Assembly: GCF_902829295.1 (NCBI RefSeq)
Contig: NZ_CADEPL010000003.1
Location: 1-64,000 of the forward strand
Origin: Vogesella oryzae
GTDB taxonomy: Bacteria; Pseudomonadota; Gammaproteobacteria; Burkholderiales; Chromobacteriaceae
Length of the DNA stretch: 64,000 bases
Direction of reading: 5' to 3'
Made by a program: the position numbers and the translations under genes. This document shows, in pieces, positions 36,663 to 45,641 of this stretch; within the stretch, counting starts at the first letter, position 1, and the number at the start of each line of letters is the position of its first letter. Under the pieces are notes generated by a model. The model did no database searches, was not told the DNA's origin, and was given only the letters and a program-made list of their open reading frames with translations.

Positions 36663-37391
36663 ATGAGCACGCCCAAACCCGCATCCAAGCCGCACTATCT
36701 GCGCATCCGCGATTTCATTCTCGATGGCATCAAGAACCGCAGCTTCGCGCCCGGCGCCAAGATTCCGCCCGAGGTTGAACTGGCGAAGCAATTCGGCGTC
36801 TCGCGCATGACCGTCAACAAGGCGATCCGCGATCTGGCCGAGGCCGGCGTGCTGCTGCGCTACGCCGGCGACGGCACCTATGTTGCCGAGCGCAAGGCAG
36901 AGTCGCCGCTGCTGGACGTGAACAATATCGCCGAGGAAATCGCCACCCGCGGCCACCAGTACCGCGCCGCGGTGCATTATCTGCGCCAGGAAGCCGCCAG
37001 CGAGGAAGTGGCGCTGCGGCTCGGGCTGGCGGTGACCGCGCCGGTGTTCCATTCGCTGATCGTGCATTTCGAGGACGACAGCCCGATCCAGATCGAGGAG
37101 CGCTACGTCAGCCCGCAATGGGCGCCGGATTATCTGGCGCAGGATTTCAGCCGCGAAACCCCCAATGCCTATCTGATGCGCACCTGCCCGTTGTCCGACG
37201 TGGAACACACGGTGGAAGCGGTATTGCCGGCGCCGGACGAATGCCGGCTGCTGGGGGTGGAGCCCAGCGACCCGTGCCTGCGCGTGCTGCGCCGCACCTG
37301 GTCCGGCAAGCATCTGGTGAGTTTTGCCCGCCTGCTGCATCCGGGCGCCAAGTACAAGCTGCGTTCGCAGACGCGGGTACGCAAGCGCTGA
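36663..37391 (+). CDS. hutC: histidine utilization repressor
   Basis: A 242-residue GntR/HutC regulator. The N-terminal winged helix runs KPHYLRIRDFILDGIKNRSFAPGAKIPPEVELAKQFGVSRMTVNKAIRDLAEAGVL; the C-terminal UTRA domain contains NNIAEEIATRGHQYRAAVH and FHSLIVHFEDDSPIQIEERYVSP, which binds urocanate in known HutC proteins. It is upstream of hutIGUH on the same strand and two HutC-type palindromes follow it, so it should repress the operon until urocanate accumulates. Confidence 0.96.
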   Translation: MSTPKPASKPHYLRIRDFILDGIKNRSFAPGAKIPPEVELAKQFGVSRMTVNKAIRDLAEAGVLLRYAGDGTYVAERKAESPLLDVNNIAEEIATRGHQYRAAVHYLRQEAASEEVALRLGLAVTAPVFHSLIVHFEDDSPIQIEERYVSPQWAPDYLAQDFSRETPNAYLMRTCPLSDVEHTVEAVLPAPDECRLLGVEPSDPCLRVLRRTWSGKHLVSFARLLHPGAKYKLRSQTRVRKR

Positions 37392-37405
37392 GCAGGCAAT
37401 GCAAG

Positions 37406-37425
37406 GTAAATGTATATACATTTAC
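37406..37425. promoter_or_regulatory. HutC-type operator 1
   Basis: Perfect 20-bp palindrome GTAAATGTATATACATTTAC, 15 bp past the hutC stop. Its core TGTATATACA is the known HutC recognition core in pseudomonads. Confidence 0.8.
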
Positions 37426-37437
37426 GCAACAACCGCA

Positions 37438-37472
37438 AACAGGCCACGTTACGACGTGGCCTGTTGTTTTTT
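37438..37472 (+). terminator. intrinsic terminator after hutC
   Basis: AACAGGCCACG (37438-37448) pairs with CGTGGCCTGTT (37455-37465), then G and six T residues. It separates hutC from the catabolic genes. Confidence 0.92.
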
Positions 37473-37563
37473 AAGGGTTTTTGCTGTGACTGCAGTCTGG
37501 CCGCTGCCGCAGCATCGCAGTTGGCCGCAACAGAAAATCCTTGACGTGCCGCCGGTGATCGAC

Positions 37564-37582
37564 TAAATGTATATACAATTAA
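37564..37582. promoter_or_regulatory. HutC-type operator 2 at the hutI promoter
   Basis: TAAATGTATATACAATTAA, with the same TGTATATACA core (37568-37577) as operator 1, ending 22 bp before the hutI start codon. Position fits repression of hutIGUH. Confidence 0.8.
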
Positions 37583-37604
37583 TCGCGCAACACCGGACAG
37601 CACC

Positions 37605-38837
37605 ATGAGCCAGCCCCAAGACACCCTGTGGATCAACGCCCGCCTCGCCACCTGCGATGCCGCCGTCACCGCGCCCTACGGCGCGCTGGACGGCCACGCG
37701 CTGTGGCTGCGTGACGGCAAGATCCACGCCGTGCTGCCGCAGGATGCGGCACTGCGTGCCTTTGGCAACGGCGACATCATCGACGCCAAGGGTGGCTGGA
37801 TCACCCCCGGCTTCATCGACTGCCACACCCATCTGGTGTACGGCGGCAACCGCGCCGCGGAATGGGAAAAGCGCCTCACCGGCGTGCCGTACCAGCAGAT
37901 CGCGGCCGAAGGCGGCGGCATCATCTCCACCGTGCGCGCCACCCGTGGTCTGGACGAGGACGAGCTGGCGCTCACCAGCCTGCCACGGCTGAAGGCGCTG
38001 ATGAAGGAAGGTGTCACCACCATCGAGATGAAGTCCGGCTACGGCCTGACGCTGGCCGACGAACTGAAACAGCTGCGCGCCGCGCGCCGGCTGGAAGCGG
38101 CGCTGCCGGTAGAAGTGGCCACCACCTTGCTGTCCGCCCACGCGCTGCCGCCGGAATTTGCTGGCGATGCCGATGGCTACATCCGCCACGTGTGTGAGGT
38201 GATCATCCCCGCCGCGGCACAGGAAGGGCTGGCCGAAGCGGTGGACGTGTTCTGCGAAGGCGTCGGCTTCTCGCCGGCACAGACCCGCTGCGTGTTCGAG
38301 GCGGCGCAGGCGCACGGCCTGAAAGTGAAAGGCCACGTCGAGCAGCTGTCCAACCTGCATGGCGCCGCGCTGGTGGCCGAATTCGGCGGCTTGTCCGCCG
38401 ACCATATCGAATACCTGGACGATGCCGGCGTCGCTGCATTGGCCGCGTCCGGCCCCGTGGCGGTGCTGCTGCCCGGCGCCTACTACTTCCTGCGCGAAAC
38501 GCAGAAACCGCCGGTGGACAAGCTGCGGGCCGCCGGTGTGGCGATGGCGGTGTCCACCGACCTCAACCCCGGCACCAGCCCGTTTGCCTCCATCCGTCTG
38601 GCGATGAACCAGGCCTGCGTGCTGTTCGGCCTGACGCCGGAAGAAGCGCTGCTGGGCACCACCCGCCACGCCGCGCTGGCACTGGGCCGCGCCGCGACTC
38701 ACGGCCAGCTGGCTGCCGGCTATGTTGCCGACCTGCTGCTGTGGGACATCGAACATCCTGCCGAGATCGTGTACGGCCTCGGCACCAATCCGCTGACCCG
38801 CCGCGTATTCCGTGGCGTGGTGCAGCACGAGGGTTAA
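37605..38837 (+). CDS. hutI: imidazolonepropionase
   Basis: A 410-residue amidohydrolase, third enzyme of histidine degradation (imidazolonepropionate to formiminoglutamate). Metal ligands and substrate residues occur in [19 protein letters not shown] near 70, EMKSGYGLT near 140, [12 protein letters not shown] near 245 and [12 protein letters not shown] near 320. Length is standard. First gene after the HutC operator; hutG follows 3 bp later. Confidence 0.97.
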   Translation: MSQPQDTLWINARLATCDAAVTAPYGALDGHALWLRDGKIHAVLPQDAALRAFGNGDIIDAKGGWITPGFIDCHTHLVYGGNRAAEWEKRLTGVPYQQIAAEGGGIISTVRATRGLDEDELALTSLPRLKALMKEGVTTIEMKSGYGLTLADELKQLRAARRLEAALPVEVATTLLSAHALPPEFAGDADGYIRHVCEVIIPAAAQEGLAEAVDVFCEGVGFSPAQTRCVFEAAQAHGLKVKGHVEQLSNLHGAALVAEFGGLSADHIEYLDDAGVAALAASGPVAVLLPGAYYFLRETQKPPVDKLRAAGVAMAVSTDLNPGTSPFASIRLAMNQACVLFGLTPEEALLGTTRHAALALGRAATHGQLAAGYVADLLLWDIEHPAEIVYGLGTNPLTRRVFRGVVQHEG

Positions 38838-38840
38838 ACC

Positions 38841-39773
38841 ATGACTATCGACATGAGCATGTGGACTGGCCGCGTGGATGCCGCCGAGGGCGAAGCCGCC
38901 CGCCGCTGGCACCAGGTGGTGCAGCCGCTGGCTGCCGGCGCCGCGCCGGGCATCGCCATTCTCGGCTTCGCCTGCGACGAAGGCGTGCGCCGCAACCAGG
39001 GCCGCACCGGCGCCGTCGCCGGCCCGCTGGCCTTGCGCAAGGCGCTGGCCAATCTGGCCTATCACCCGACGCTGCCGCTGTACGACGCCGGCACCGTGGT
39101 GTGTGAAGACGGCGATCTGGATGCCGCACATCAACGGTTGGCCGCAGCGGTCACCGCCATCGTGCAGGCCGGCCATCTGCCGCTGGTACTGGGTGGCGGC
39201 CACGAGACCGCCTACGGTCACTGGCTGGGGCTGGCCAACGCCAGCGCCGGCAAGCGCATCGGCATCGTCAACTTCGACGCCCACTTCGACCTGCGCAGCG
39301 CGGAACAAGCCACCAGCGGCACGCCGTTCGCGCAGATCGCCGCCGAATGCGCGCGTCGCGGCCACAACTTCCGCTACCTGTGCCTGGGCGTGGCGGAAAC
39401 CGCCAACACCCGCGCGCTGTTCGAATCTGCGGCCAACCTTGGCGCCGAATGGCGGCTGGACAGCGACATGACTGCCTGGCAGCTGGCCGATGCCCGCCAC
39501 CAGCTGGCCGAGTTCATCGACAGCGTCGACGTGGTGTACCTGACCATCGATCTGGACGTATTGCCGGCAGCACAGATGCCGGCGGTGTCGGCCCCGGCCG
39601 GTTACGGCGTCGATATCAGCGTGGTGGAAGCGCTGGTGTCCAAGATCGCCAAGAGCGGCAAGCTGATCGGCGCCGACCTGGTGGAATTCAACCCGACTTT
39701 TGATCAGGACAGCCACGGCGCCAAGGCGGCCGCGCGACTGGCCTGGAGCATTACGCGCCAGCTGCGGCGCTAG
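38841..39773 (+). CDS. hutG: formimidoylglutamase
   Basis: A 310-residue ureohydrolase (arginase fold) that hydrolyses N-formimidoyl-L-glutamate to glutamate and formamide. The binuclear Mn motifs are GGGHETAYGHWLGLA near 122, NFDAHFDLR near 148, and TIDLDVLPAAQMPAVSAPAGYG near 234. Presence of hutG without hutF shows the four-step pathway. Three bases separate it from hutI. Confidence 0.95.
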   Translation: MTIDMSMWTGRVDAAEGEAARRWHQVVQPLAAGAAPGIAILGFACDEGVRRNQGRTGAVAGPLALRKALANLAYHPTLPLYDAGTVVCEDGDLDAAHQRLAAAVTAIVQAGHLPLVLGGGHETAYGHWLGLANASAGKRIGIVNFDAHFDLRSAEQATSGTPFAQIAAECARRGHNFRYLCLGVAETANTRALFESAANLGAEWRLDSDMTAWQLADARHQLAEFIDSVDVVYLTIDLDVLPAAQMPAVSAPAGYGVDISVVEALVSKIAKSGKLIGADLVEFNPTFDQDSHGAKAAARLAWSITRQLRR

Positions 39774-39860
39774 ACGGATACCGCGGCCGGACTGACAGCC
39801 GGCGGCGGCGAAAGCAGTGAACAACACCTGACAGAGCACAACCTATTTAGGAGCACTCCC

Positions 39861-41549
39861 ATGACTGACCCGCGTTTTGACGCTAGCCGCGTAATCCGTG
39901 CCCCGCACGGCACCGAACTGCACTGCAAGAACTGGATCGCCGAAGCGGCCTACCGCATGATCCAGAACAACCTCGATCCGGACGTGGCGGAAAACCCGCA
40001 AGGTCTGGTGGTGTACGGCGGTATCGGCCGCGCGGCGCGTAACTGGGAGTGCTTCGACCAGATTCTGGCCAGCCTGAAAGACCTGAACGAAGACGAAACC
40101 CTGCTGGTGCAATCCGGCAAGCCGGTAGGCGTGTTCAAGACCCACGCCAACGCCCCGCGCGTGCTGCTGGCCAACTCCAACCTGGTGCCGAAATGGGCCA
40201 ACTGGGAACACTTCAACGAACTGGACCGCAAGGGCCTGTTCATGTACGGCCAGATGACCGCCGGTAGCTGGATCTACATTGGCTCGCAGGGCATCGTGCA
40301 GGGTACTTTCGAGACCTTCGTCGAAGCCGGCCGCCAGCACTACAACAACGACCTGTCGGGCAAGTGGATCCTCACCGCCGGTCTCGGCGGCATGGGCGGC
40401 GCGCAGCCGTTGGCCGCCACCCTGGCCGGTGCCTGCTCGCTGAACATCGAATGCCAGCAGAGCAGCATCGACTTCCGTCTGCGTACCCGCTACGTCGACA
40501 AGCAGGCGCGCGACATCGACCACGCGCTGGAACTGATCAAGGAACACACTTCCCGCAAGGAAGCCGTGTCCATCGCGCTGCTGGGCAACGCCGCCGAAAT
40601 CCTGCCGGAGCTGGTAAAACGCGCCAAGGCCGGCGGCATCAAGCCGGATCTGGTGACCGACCAGACCTCCGCCCACGACCTGATCAACGGCTACCTGCCG
40701 ATCGGCTGGAGCGTGGAGCAGTGGAAAGACGCGCAGACCAAGCCGGAACTGCACGCCCGCCTGACCGACGAAGCCGCACAGAGCTGCGCCGTACACGTAC
40801 AGGCGATGCTGGACTTCCAGGCCATGGGCATCCCGACCGTCGACTACGGCAACAACATCCGCCAGGTCGCCTTCGACAAGGGCGTGAAGAACGCCTTTGA
40901 CTTCCCGGGCTTCGTACCGGCCTACATCCGTCCGCTGTTCTGCGAAGGCAAGGGCCCGTTCCGCTGGGTGGCGCTGTCCGGCGATCCGGAAGACATCTAC
41001 AAGACCGATGCCAAGATCAAGGAACTGTTCCCGGACAACAAGCACACCCACCGCTGGCTGGACATGGCGCGCGAGCGCATCAGCTTCCAGGGTCTGCCGG
41101 CACGTATCTGCTGGCTCGGCCTCGGCGAGCGCCACCTGGCTGGCCTGGCCTTCAACGAAATGGTGAAGAACGGCGAGCTGAAGGCCCCGATCGTGATCGG
41201 CCGCGACCACCTCGACACCGGCTCGGTAGCCAGCCCGAACCGCGAAACCGAAGCCATGAAGGACGGCACCGATGCCGTGTCCGACTGGCCGCTGCTGAAC
41301 GCGCTGCTGAACACCGCCGGTGGCGCCAGCTGGGTATCGCTGCACCACGGTGGCGGTGTCGGCATGGGCTACTCGCAGCACTCCGGCATGGTGATCGTGG
41401 CTGACGGCACCGACGCCGCCGCCGAGCGCCTGGCGCGCGTGCTGGTGAACGACTGCGGCTCCGGCGTAATGCGCCATGCCGACGCCGGCTACGAGCAGGC
41501 GATTGCCGCTGCCAAGCGCTTCGGCCTGAAACTGCCGATGATCAAGTAA
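39861..41549 (+). CDS. hutU: urocanate hydratase
   Basis: A 562-residue urocanase that adds water to urocanate using tightly bound NAD. Diagnostic stretches: [47 protein letters not shown] (NAD loop), [30 protein letters not shown] with the family cysteine, and [17 protein letters not shown]. Matches the usual ~555 residue length. RBS TAGGAGC. Third gene of the hut operon. Confidence 0.98.
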   Translation: MTDPRFDASRVIRAPHGTELHCKNWIAEAAYRMIQNNLDPDVAENPQGLVVYGGIGRAARNWECFDQILASLKDLNEDETLLVQSGKPVGVFKTHANAPRVLLANSNLVPKWANWEHFNELDRKGLFMYGQMTAGSWIYIGSQGIVQGTFETFVEAGRQHYNNDLSGKWILTAGLGGMGGAQPLAATLAGACSLNIECQQSSIDFRLRTRYVDKQARDIDHALELIKEHTSRKEAVSIALLGNAAEILPELVKRAKAGGIKPDLVTDQTSAHDLINGYLPIGWSVEQWKDAQTKPELHARLTDEAAQSCAVHVQAMLDFQAMGIPTVDYGNNIRQVAFDKGVKNAFDFPGFVPAYIRPLFCEGKGPFRWVALSGDPEDIYKTDAKIKELFPDNKHTHRWLDMARERISFQGLPARICWLGLGERHLAGLAFNEMVKNGELKAPIVIGRDHLDTGSVASPNRETEAMKDGTDAVSDWPLLNALLNTAGGASWVSLHHGGGVGMGYSQHSGMVIVADGTDAAAERLARVLVNDCGSGVMRHADAGYEQAIAAAKRFGLKLPMIK

Positions 41550-41556
41550 TCCGCGT

Positions 41557-41581
41557 GCGGCCAACCCACAAGGTTGGCCGC
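41557..41581. repeat. inverted pair of the GCGGCCAAC motif after hutU
   Basis: GCGGCCAACC (41557-41566) and GGTTGGCCGC (41572-41581). Two further single copies follow near 41680 and 41724 in the hutU-hutH gap. Confidence 0.85.
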
Positions 41582-41758
41582 CACAGGCTGCCGAGAAAGT
41601 GTGTTGTTCAGGCGCTGCCGGGCCGATCCAGCTAAGTAGTTGAATCGGCAGCCTTCTTGGTTACAAAACAAAGCGATTGCGGCCAACCATGCAAGCATGG
41701 CCGCAATCCGGAAACATCAGTCGCGGCCAACCTGCGCCGCGCAAAAGGAAAGACCATC

Positions 41759-43294
41759 ATGACCACCATCACCATTACCCCGGGCAAGCTGACGCTGGCC
41801 CAACTGCGCCTGATCGCCCGCGACGCCTCCGTGCAACTGGCACTGGATCCGTCCGCCCACGCTGCCATCGATGCCTCCGCCGCCACCGTGGCGCGCGTGC
41901 TGGCCGAAAACCGCACCGTGTACGGCATCAACACCGGTTTCGGCCTGCTGGCCAACACCAAGATCGCCGCCGACGAGCTGGAACTGCTGCAGCGCTCCAT
42001 CGTGCTGTCGCACGCCGCCGGTATCGGCGAGCCGATGAAGGACTCCACCGTGCGTCTGGTGATGGCGCTGAAGATCAACTCGCTGTCGCGCGGCTTCTCC
42101 GGCATCCGCCGTCTGGTGCTGGAAGCGATGATCACCCTGTTCAACAAGGGCATCTACCCGGTAATCCCGCAGAAGGGTTCCGTCGGCGCTTCCGGCGACC
42201 TGGCCCCGCTGTCGCACATGAGCGCGGTACTGATCGGCGAAGGCGAAGCCTTTGTCGACGGCAAGCGCGTGCACGGTGGCGACGCCATGCGCGCCGCCGG
42301 TCTGGAACCGATCGTGCTGGCACCGAAAGAAGGTCTGGCACTGCTGAACGGCACCCAGGCGTCGACCGCCTTCGCGCTGGAAGGCCTGTTCGCCGCCGAA
42401 GACCTGTACGTCGCCGCTTCCGTGGCCGGCGCCATGTCGGTGGAAGCCGCCCAGGGCAGCCGCACCCCGTTCGATGACCGCATCCACCAGGTACGCGGCC
42501 ACAAGGGCCAGATCGACGCCGCCGCGCAATACCGCGCGCTGCTGGGAACCGGCTCGCAAATCGCCGACAGCCACGCCAACTGCGGCAAGGTGCAGGACCC
42601 GTACAGCCTGCGCTGCCAGCCGCAAGTGATGGGCGCCTGCCTGACCCAGATCCGCCAGGCCTCCGAAGTGCTGCTGGTGGAAGCCAACTCGGTGTCCGAC
42701 AACCCGCTGGTATTTGCCGACGACAACGACATCCTGTCCGGCGGCAACTTCCACGCCGAGCCGGTAGCGTTTGCTGCTGACAATCTGGCACTGGCGATTG
42801 CCGAAATCGGCTCGCTGTCCGAACGCCGCATGGCGCTGCTGATCGACAGCAACCTGTCCAAGCTGCCACCGTTCCTGGTGAACAACGGCGGCGTGAACTC
42901 CGGCTTCATGATCGCCCAGGTGACCGGCGCGGCTTTGGCGTCCGAAAACAAATCGCTGGCGCACCCGGCCTCCGTTGACAGCCTGCCGACCTCCGCCAAC
43001 CAGGAAGACCACGTGTCGATGGCGACCTTCGCTGGCCGCCGCCTGCGCGACATGGCCGACAATACCGCCGGCATTCTGGCCGTCGAGCTGCTGGCAGCCT
43101 GCCAGGGCGTGGACTTCCGCGCGCCGAACAAGGCAGCTGAAACGCTGGAAAGCGCCAAGGCCATGCTGCGTGAAGAAGTGTCGTTCTACGACAAGGACCG
43201 CTACTTCGCGCCGGATATCGAAAAGGCCTGCGCCCTGATCCAGCGCGCCGAGTACAACCGCTTCGCCATCCCCGGCCTGCTGCCGTCGCTGTAA
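41759..43294 (+). CDS. hutH: histidine ammonia-lyase
   Basis: A 511-residue MIO-dependent lyase that converts histidine to urocanate. The Ala-Ser-Gly triad forming the MIO prosthetic group lies in [15 protein letters not shown] near 142. Other family stretches are [40 protein letters not shown] and [16 protein letters not shown]. The start at 41759 follows AAGGAAAG; the frame extends upstream through motif repeats but is not coding. Ends the operon at a strong terminator. Confidence 0.97.
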   Translation: MTTITITPGKLTLAQLRLIARDASVQLALDPSAHAAIDASAATVARVLAENRTVYGINTGFGLLANTKIAADELELLQRSIVLSHAAGIGEPMKDSTVRLVMALKINSLSRGFSGIRRLVLEAMITLFNKGIYPVIPQKGSVGASGDLAPLSHMSAVLIGEGEAFVDGKRVHGGDAMRAAGLEPIVLAPKEGLALLNGTQASTAFALEGLFAAEDLYVAASVAGAMSVEAAQGSRTPFDDRIHQVRGHKGQIDAAAQYRALLGTGSQIADSHANCGKVQDPYSLRCQPQVMGACLTQIRQASEVLLVEANSVSDNPLVFADDNDILSGGNFHAEPVAFAADNLALAIAEIGSLSERRMALLIDSNLSKLPPFLVNNGGVNSGFMIAQVTGAALASENKSLAHPASVDSLPTSANQEDHVSMATFAGRRLRDMADNTAGILAVELLAACQGVDFRAPNKAAETLESAKAMLREEVSFYDKDRYFAPDIEKACALIQRAEYNRFAIPGLLPSL

Positions 43295-43307
43295 GGGTGG
43301 GGTAGCT

Positions 43308-43327
43308 TGCGGCCAAGGTTGGCCGCA
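43308..43327. repeat. inverted motif pair after hutH
   Basis: TGCGGCCAA (43308-43316) and TTGGCCGCA (43319-43327) around GG; the right half is a full GTTGGCCGC. Confidence 0.8.
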
Positions 43328-43339
43328 TTGAATGTGTAA

Positions 43340-43368
43340 GGGCAGATCATTACGATCTGCCCTTTTTT
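43340..43368 (+). terminator. terminator of the hut operon
   Basis: GGGCAGATC (43340-43348) pairs with GATCTGCCC (43354-43362) over a 5-base loop, followed by six T residues. Confidence 0.92.
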
Positions 43369-43446
43369 CATGCTAGTGGTATGATCAGGCTGTCCGCTTC
43401 ACCTACCTGACGGATGGTGAGGCCTAATTAAGAGTTAGGTTTTCAA

Positions 43447-44100
43447 ATGTCATCATTCATTGTTGATTTTTGGTCAGGCACATTTAATTTGCTCTCAAAA
43501 ATTTCAGTATTTTCACTTGTGCGAAAGATTGCTCCATCCGCAATTAATGCTCGTTTCGTGGATTTTTGGGTTCTTGGCCATTTATTATTTTCTGTAGTAG
43601 CCATATTTATTGCCGTTAGTTCTCCCTATCCGCTAATCGGGTATATACTGATGAGTTATGGTTTTCTAAGAACATTTGAAATAGTAGTTTACCAAACGAA
43701 TGTTCTACTTTTTGATGAATACCGAGTAGTAAAATCAGGTGGTGAATATCATCTTGAAGGATATCGTCGCATAGTCTTATTACTGCTACATAACTACTTT
43801 GAAATAATATTTTGGCTCGCATGCACATACACAGTTATGACGGAGAGTTTCGATCATAAGTGGCAACTTGGCACAGGTACTGTTCTGGGTGGTATTTATA
43901 GTAGTTTTATAACAATGACGACATTTGGAGATTTTGATTTATCACCTAAGTCAAATTTGGCGGCAATTGTACTTCTTTTCCACGCTACGGTTGGACTATT
44001 CATGACTTTGTTGAGTCTCGCTAGATTTATTAGCCTTATTCCGGCACCAAAAACACGAGATGCAGTAGAGAAAAAGCAAATAGAAAATTCAAAGACCTAA
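43447..44100 (+). CDS. ion-channel-like membrane protein on an AT-rich island
   Basis: A 217-residue protein with about four hydrophobic segments (VLGHLLFSVVAIFIAVSS, LIGYILMSYGFL, IVLLLLHNYFEIIFWLAC, IVLLFHATVGLFMTLLSLARFISLI). Between the last two lies YSSFITMTTFGDFDLSPKS, which aligns with the pore helix and filter of two-helix K+ channels (TTVGYGD) but reads TTFGDFD. The gene is far more AT-rich than its neighbours and uses codons such as TTA, ATA and AAA that they avoid, a sign of transfer. Function as a channel is inferred. Confidence 0.7.
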   Translation: MSSFIVDFWSGTFNLLSKISVFSLVRKIAPSAINARFVDFWVLGHLLFSVVAIFIAVSSPYPLIGYILMSYGFLRTFEIVVYQTNVLLFDEYRVVKSGGEYHLEGYRRIVLLLLHNYFEIIFWLACTYTVMTESFDHKWQLGTGTVLGGIYSSFITMTTFGDFDLSPKSNLAAIVLLFHATVGLFMTLLSLARFISLIPAPKTRDAVEKKQIENSKT

Positions 44101-44212
44101 TCTTTCATCCAAAGTTTATTTCATATGCCTCACATTTCTTAGATTAAACTTTATTAAATAACAGGTTGATCACAAATATTATAAAAAATTCGACATAACA
44201 GCTGTTATGCAA

Positions 44213-44259
44213 AAACAAGGTTGGCCGCAAACCGTCACGGGTTTGCGGCCAACCTTGTT
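44213..44259. terminator. bidirectional terminator built from the GCGGCCAAC motif
   Basis: Perfect 21-bp arms (44213-44233 and 44239-44259) around GTCAC. Each arm holds AAGGTTGGCCGCAAACC or its complement, with A-rich and T-rich flanks on either side. It closes the AT-rich island on the right. Confidence 0.9.
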
Positions 44260-44620
44260 TCTATCTGGGGTATCCGCTATGCGGATGTTTTTATCTGCCG
44301 CATTCCGCGCTGACTGAGCGAGGCAAGCGCAGTGTCGCGAAGGAATGGGCGGGTTACCTTCTTTTGCTTTGCCAAAAGAAGGTAACCGAAGACAAGGCGC
44401 CCCGACGGCGGTTCGAAACCCCGGGCCAATCGGCACGCCCCAGGCGCCGCCGAACTCACCGCGTGCTAACGTCGTGCGGCTCAGACAAAGCGGCGGCTTA
44501 ATACCCGGGGCGCACCGTTTCGCCCGGCTCGCGCCAACGGGATCGGGCGAGTTGGTCCGATGCTGCTGCAAGCAAGGCTGAAATGCAGCTTGCCGTAACA
44601 CAATCGCCTGCTTAGGCGAT
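44260..44620. repeat. non-coding stretch with a strong hairpin; dispersed-repeat-like
   Basis: This part of the 544-bp gap between the AT-rich gene and the next binding protein holds no convincing gene. At 44352-44387 GGTTACCTTCTTTTG and its exact complement form a 15-bp stem with a 6-base loop. Short open frames on both strands give arginine- and proline-rich low-complexity products of the sort often over-annotated around such elements. I think it is a dispersed intergenic repeat; only a genome search can show other copies. Confidence 0.5.
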
Positions 44621-44644
44621 ACTGTGAACAGGATTGAAGTTGAG

Positions 44645-45406
44645 GTGCCATCGCAATTGAACATCACCAGATTACTGCCGGCATTGCTGGCCGTGTGTGC
44701 CAGCCTGGCGGCGCAGGCGGCCGAGATTGTCAGAGTCGGCTTTCCCGAAAGCATTCCGCCGTGGGTGCGGGTCGATAACCGGCCGGGCATCGCGGTGGAG
44801 CTGCTGACCGAGGCGCTGCGCAGCGAGGGGGTAACCGTCGAGCCGGCGTTCTTTCCCTTCAGCCGCCGCGTCAGCGCCTACCGCCTGGGCGAGCTGGATG
44901 CGTTGTATGACGTGTCGCCGGCGTTGCAGCATCAGCACCTGTTGTATGGCTATACCAGCCGGGCGCTGCATAGCTTCAACAATGTGGTAATCGCCCTGCA
45001 AAAGCGGCAGCTGAAACTGGATCGGTTGCAGGATATGCAGCCATTGCGGGTGATTGCCTGGGGCGGGGCGCAGGCGGATATTCCCGGTGGCTATGATGTG
45101 GAGCAGGCGAAGGCGGCGGGCAAATACAGCGAGCTGGACAACCAGACCACGCAGCTGCAAGCGCTGTTTCTGGGGCGCTGCGATGCGATTCTTGCCGACC
45201 GGCTGATTTTTGAATGGAACCGCCACCAGCTGGGCGGGCAACAGCCGGCTGTCAGCATGTATCCACTGCTGGCGTCCAAGGCGGCCACGGTGCTGTGGCA
45301 GGACCCGACCATGCGGCAGCGCTTCGAGAACGGCCTGCGCCGCATCAAGCAGGATGGCCGCTACGATGCCATCTACCACCGCTACCAGAGCGAACCTCAG
45401 CCTTGA
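44645..45406 (+). CDS. SBP_bac_3-like periplasmic binding protein
   Basis: About 253 residues, signal peptide TRLLPALLAVCASLAAQAAEI, then VRVGFPESIPPWVRVDNRPGIAVELLTEALRSEGVTVEPAFFPFSRRVSAYRLGELDALYDVS, a family 3 solute-binding plan. The start is uncertain: GTG 44645 is preferred, GTG 44624 and a TTG at 44657 are alternatives. Like three similar proteins in the window it has no transporter partner nearby. Confidence 0.75.
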   Translation: MPSQLNITRLLPALLAVCASLAAQAAEIVRVGFPESIPPWVRVDNRPGIAVELLTEALRSEGVTVEPAFFPFSRRVSAYRLGELDALYDVSPALQHQHLLYGYTSRALHSFNNVVIALQKRQLKLDRLQDMQPLRVIAWGGAQADIPGGYDVEQAKAAGKYSELDNQTTQLQALFLGRCDAILADRLIFEWNRHQLGGQQPAVSMYPLLASKAATVLWQDPTMRQRFENGLRRIKQDGRYDAIYHRYQSEPQP

Positions 45407-45641
45407 GCTTCTGCCGCCTCCGTGGCGGCTGACCCACGCAATCGGCAGCAGATTGGCGGTGCTTGATGGCCATCGCCTGCCGGCTGTGTCAGGGTCGCGG
45501 TGAGTTTTCGTAGCGCGAGCGGGCAAGCAGGGCCGCCGTGTAACATGCCGCGGAGCTTGCGGCCAACCTTTTTCATGCTACGTCTGTGGTGTGCTCAGGT
45601 TTTGGCGGACATCGCGGCGCGCCAGTATTAGGCGGGTCTGC

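Noticed and set aside
43340-44260. AT-rich island as an insertion sequence or prophage remnant
   Set aside because: No transposase, integrase, target-site duplication or terminal inverted repeats are visible; only one gene is present.
44404-44425. tRNA T-arm-like GGTTCGAAACC
   Set aside because: No acceptor, D-arm or anticodon arm can be folded around it.
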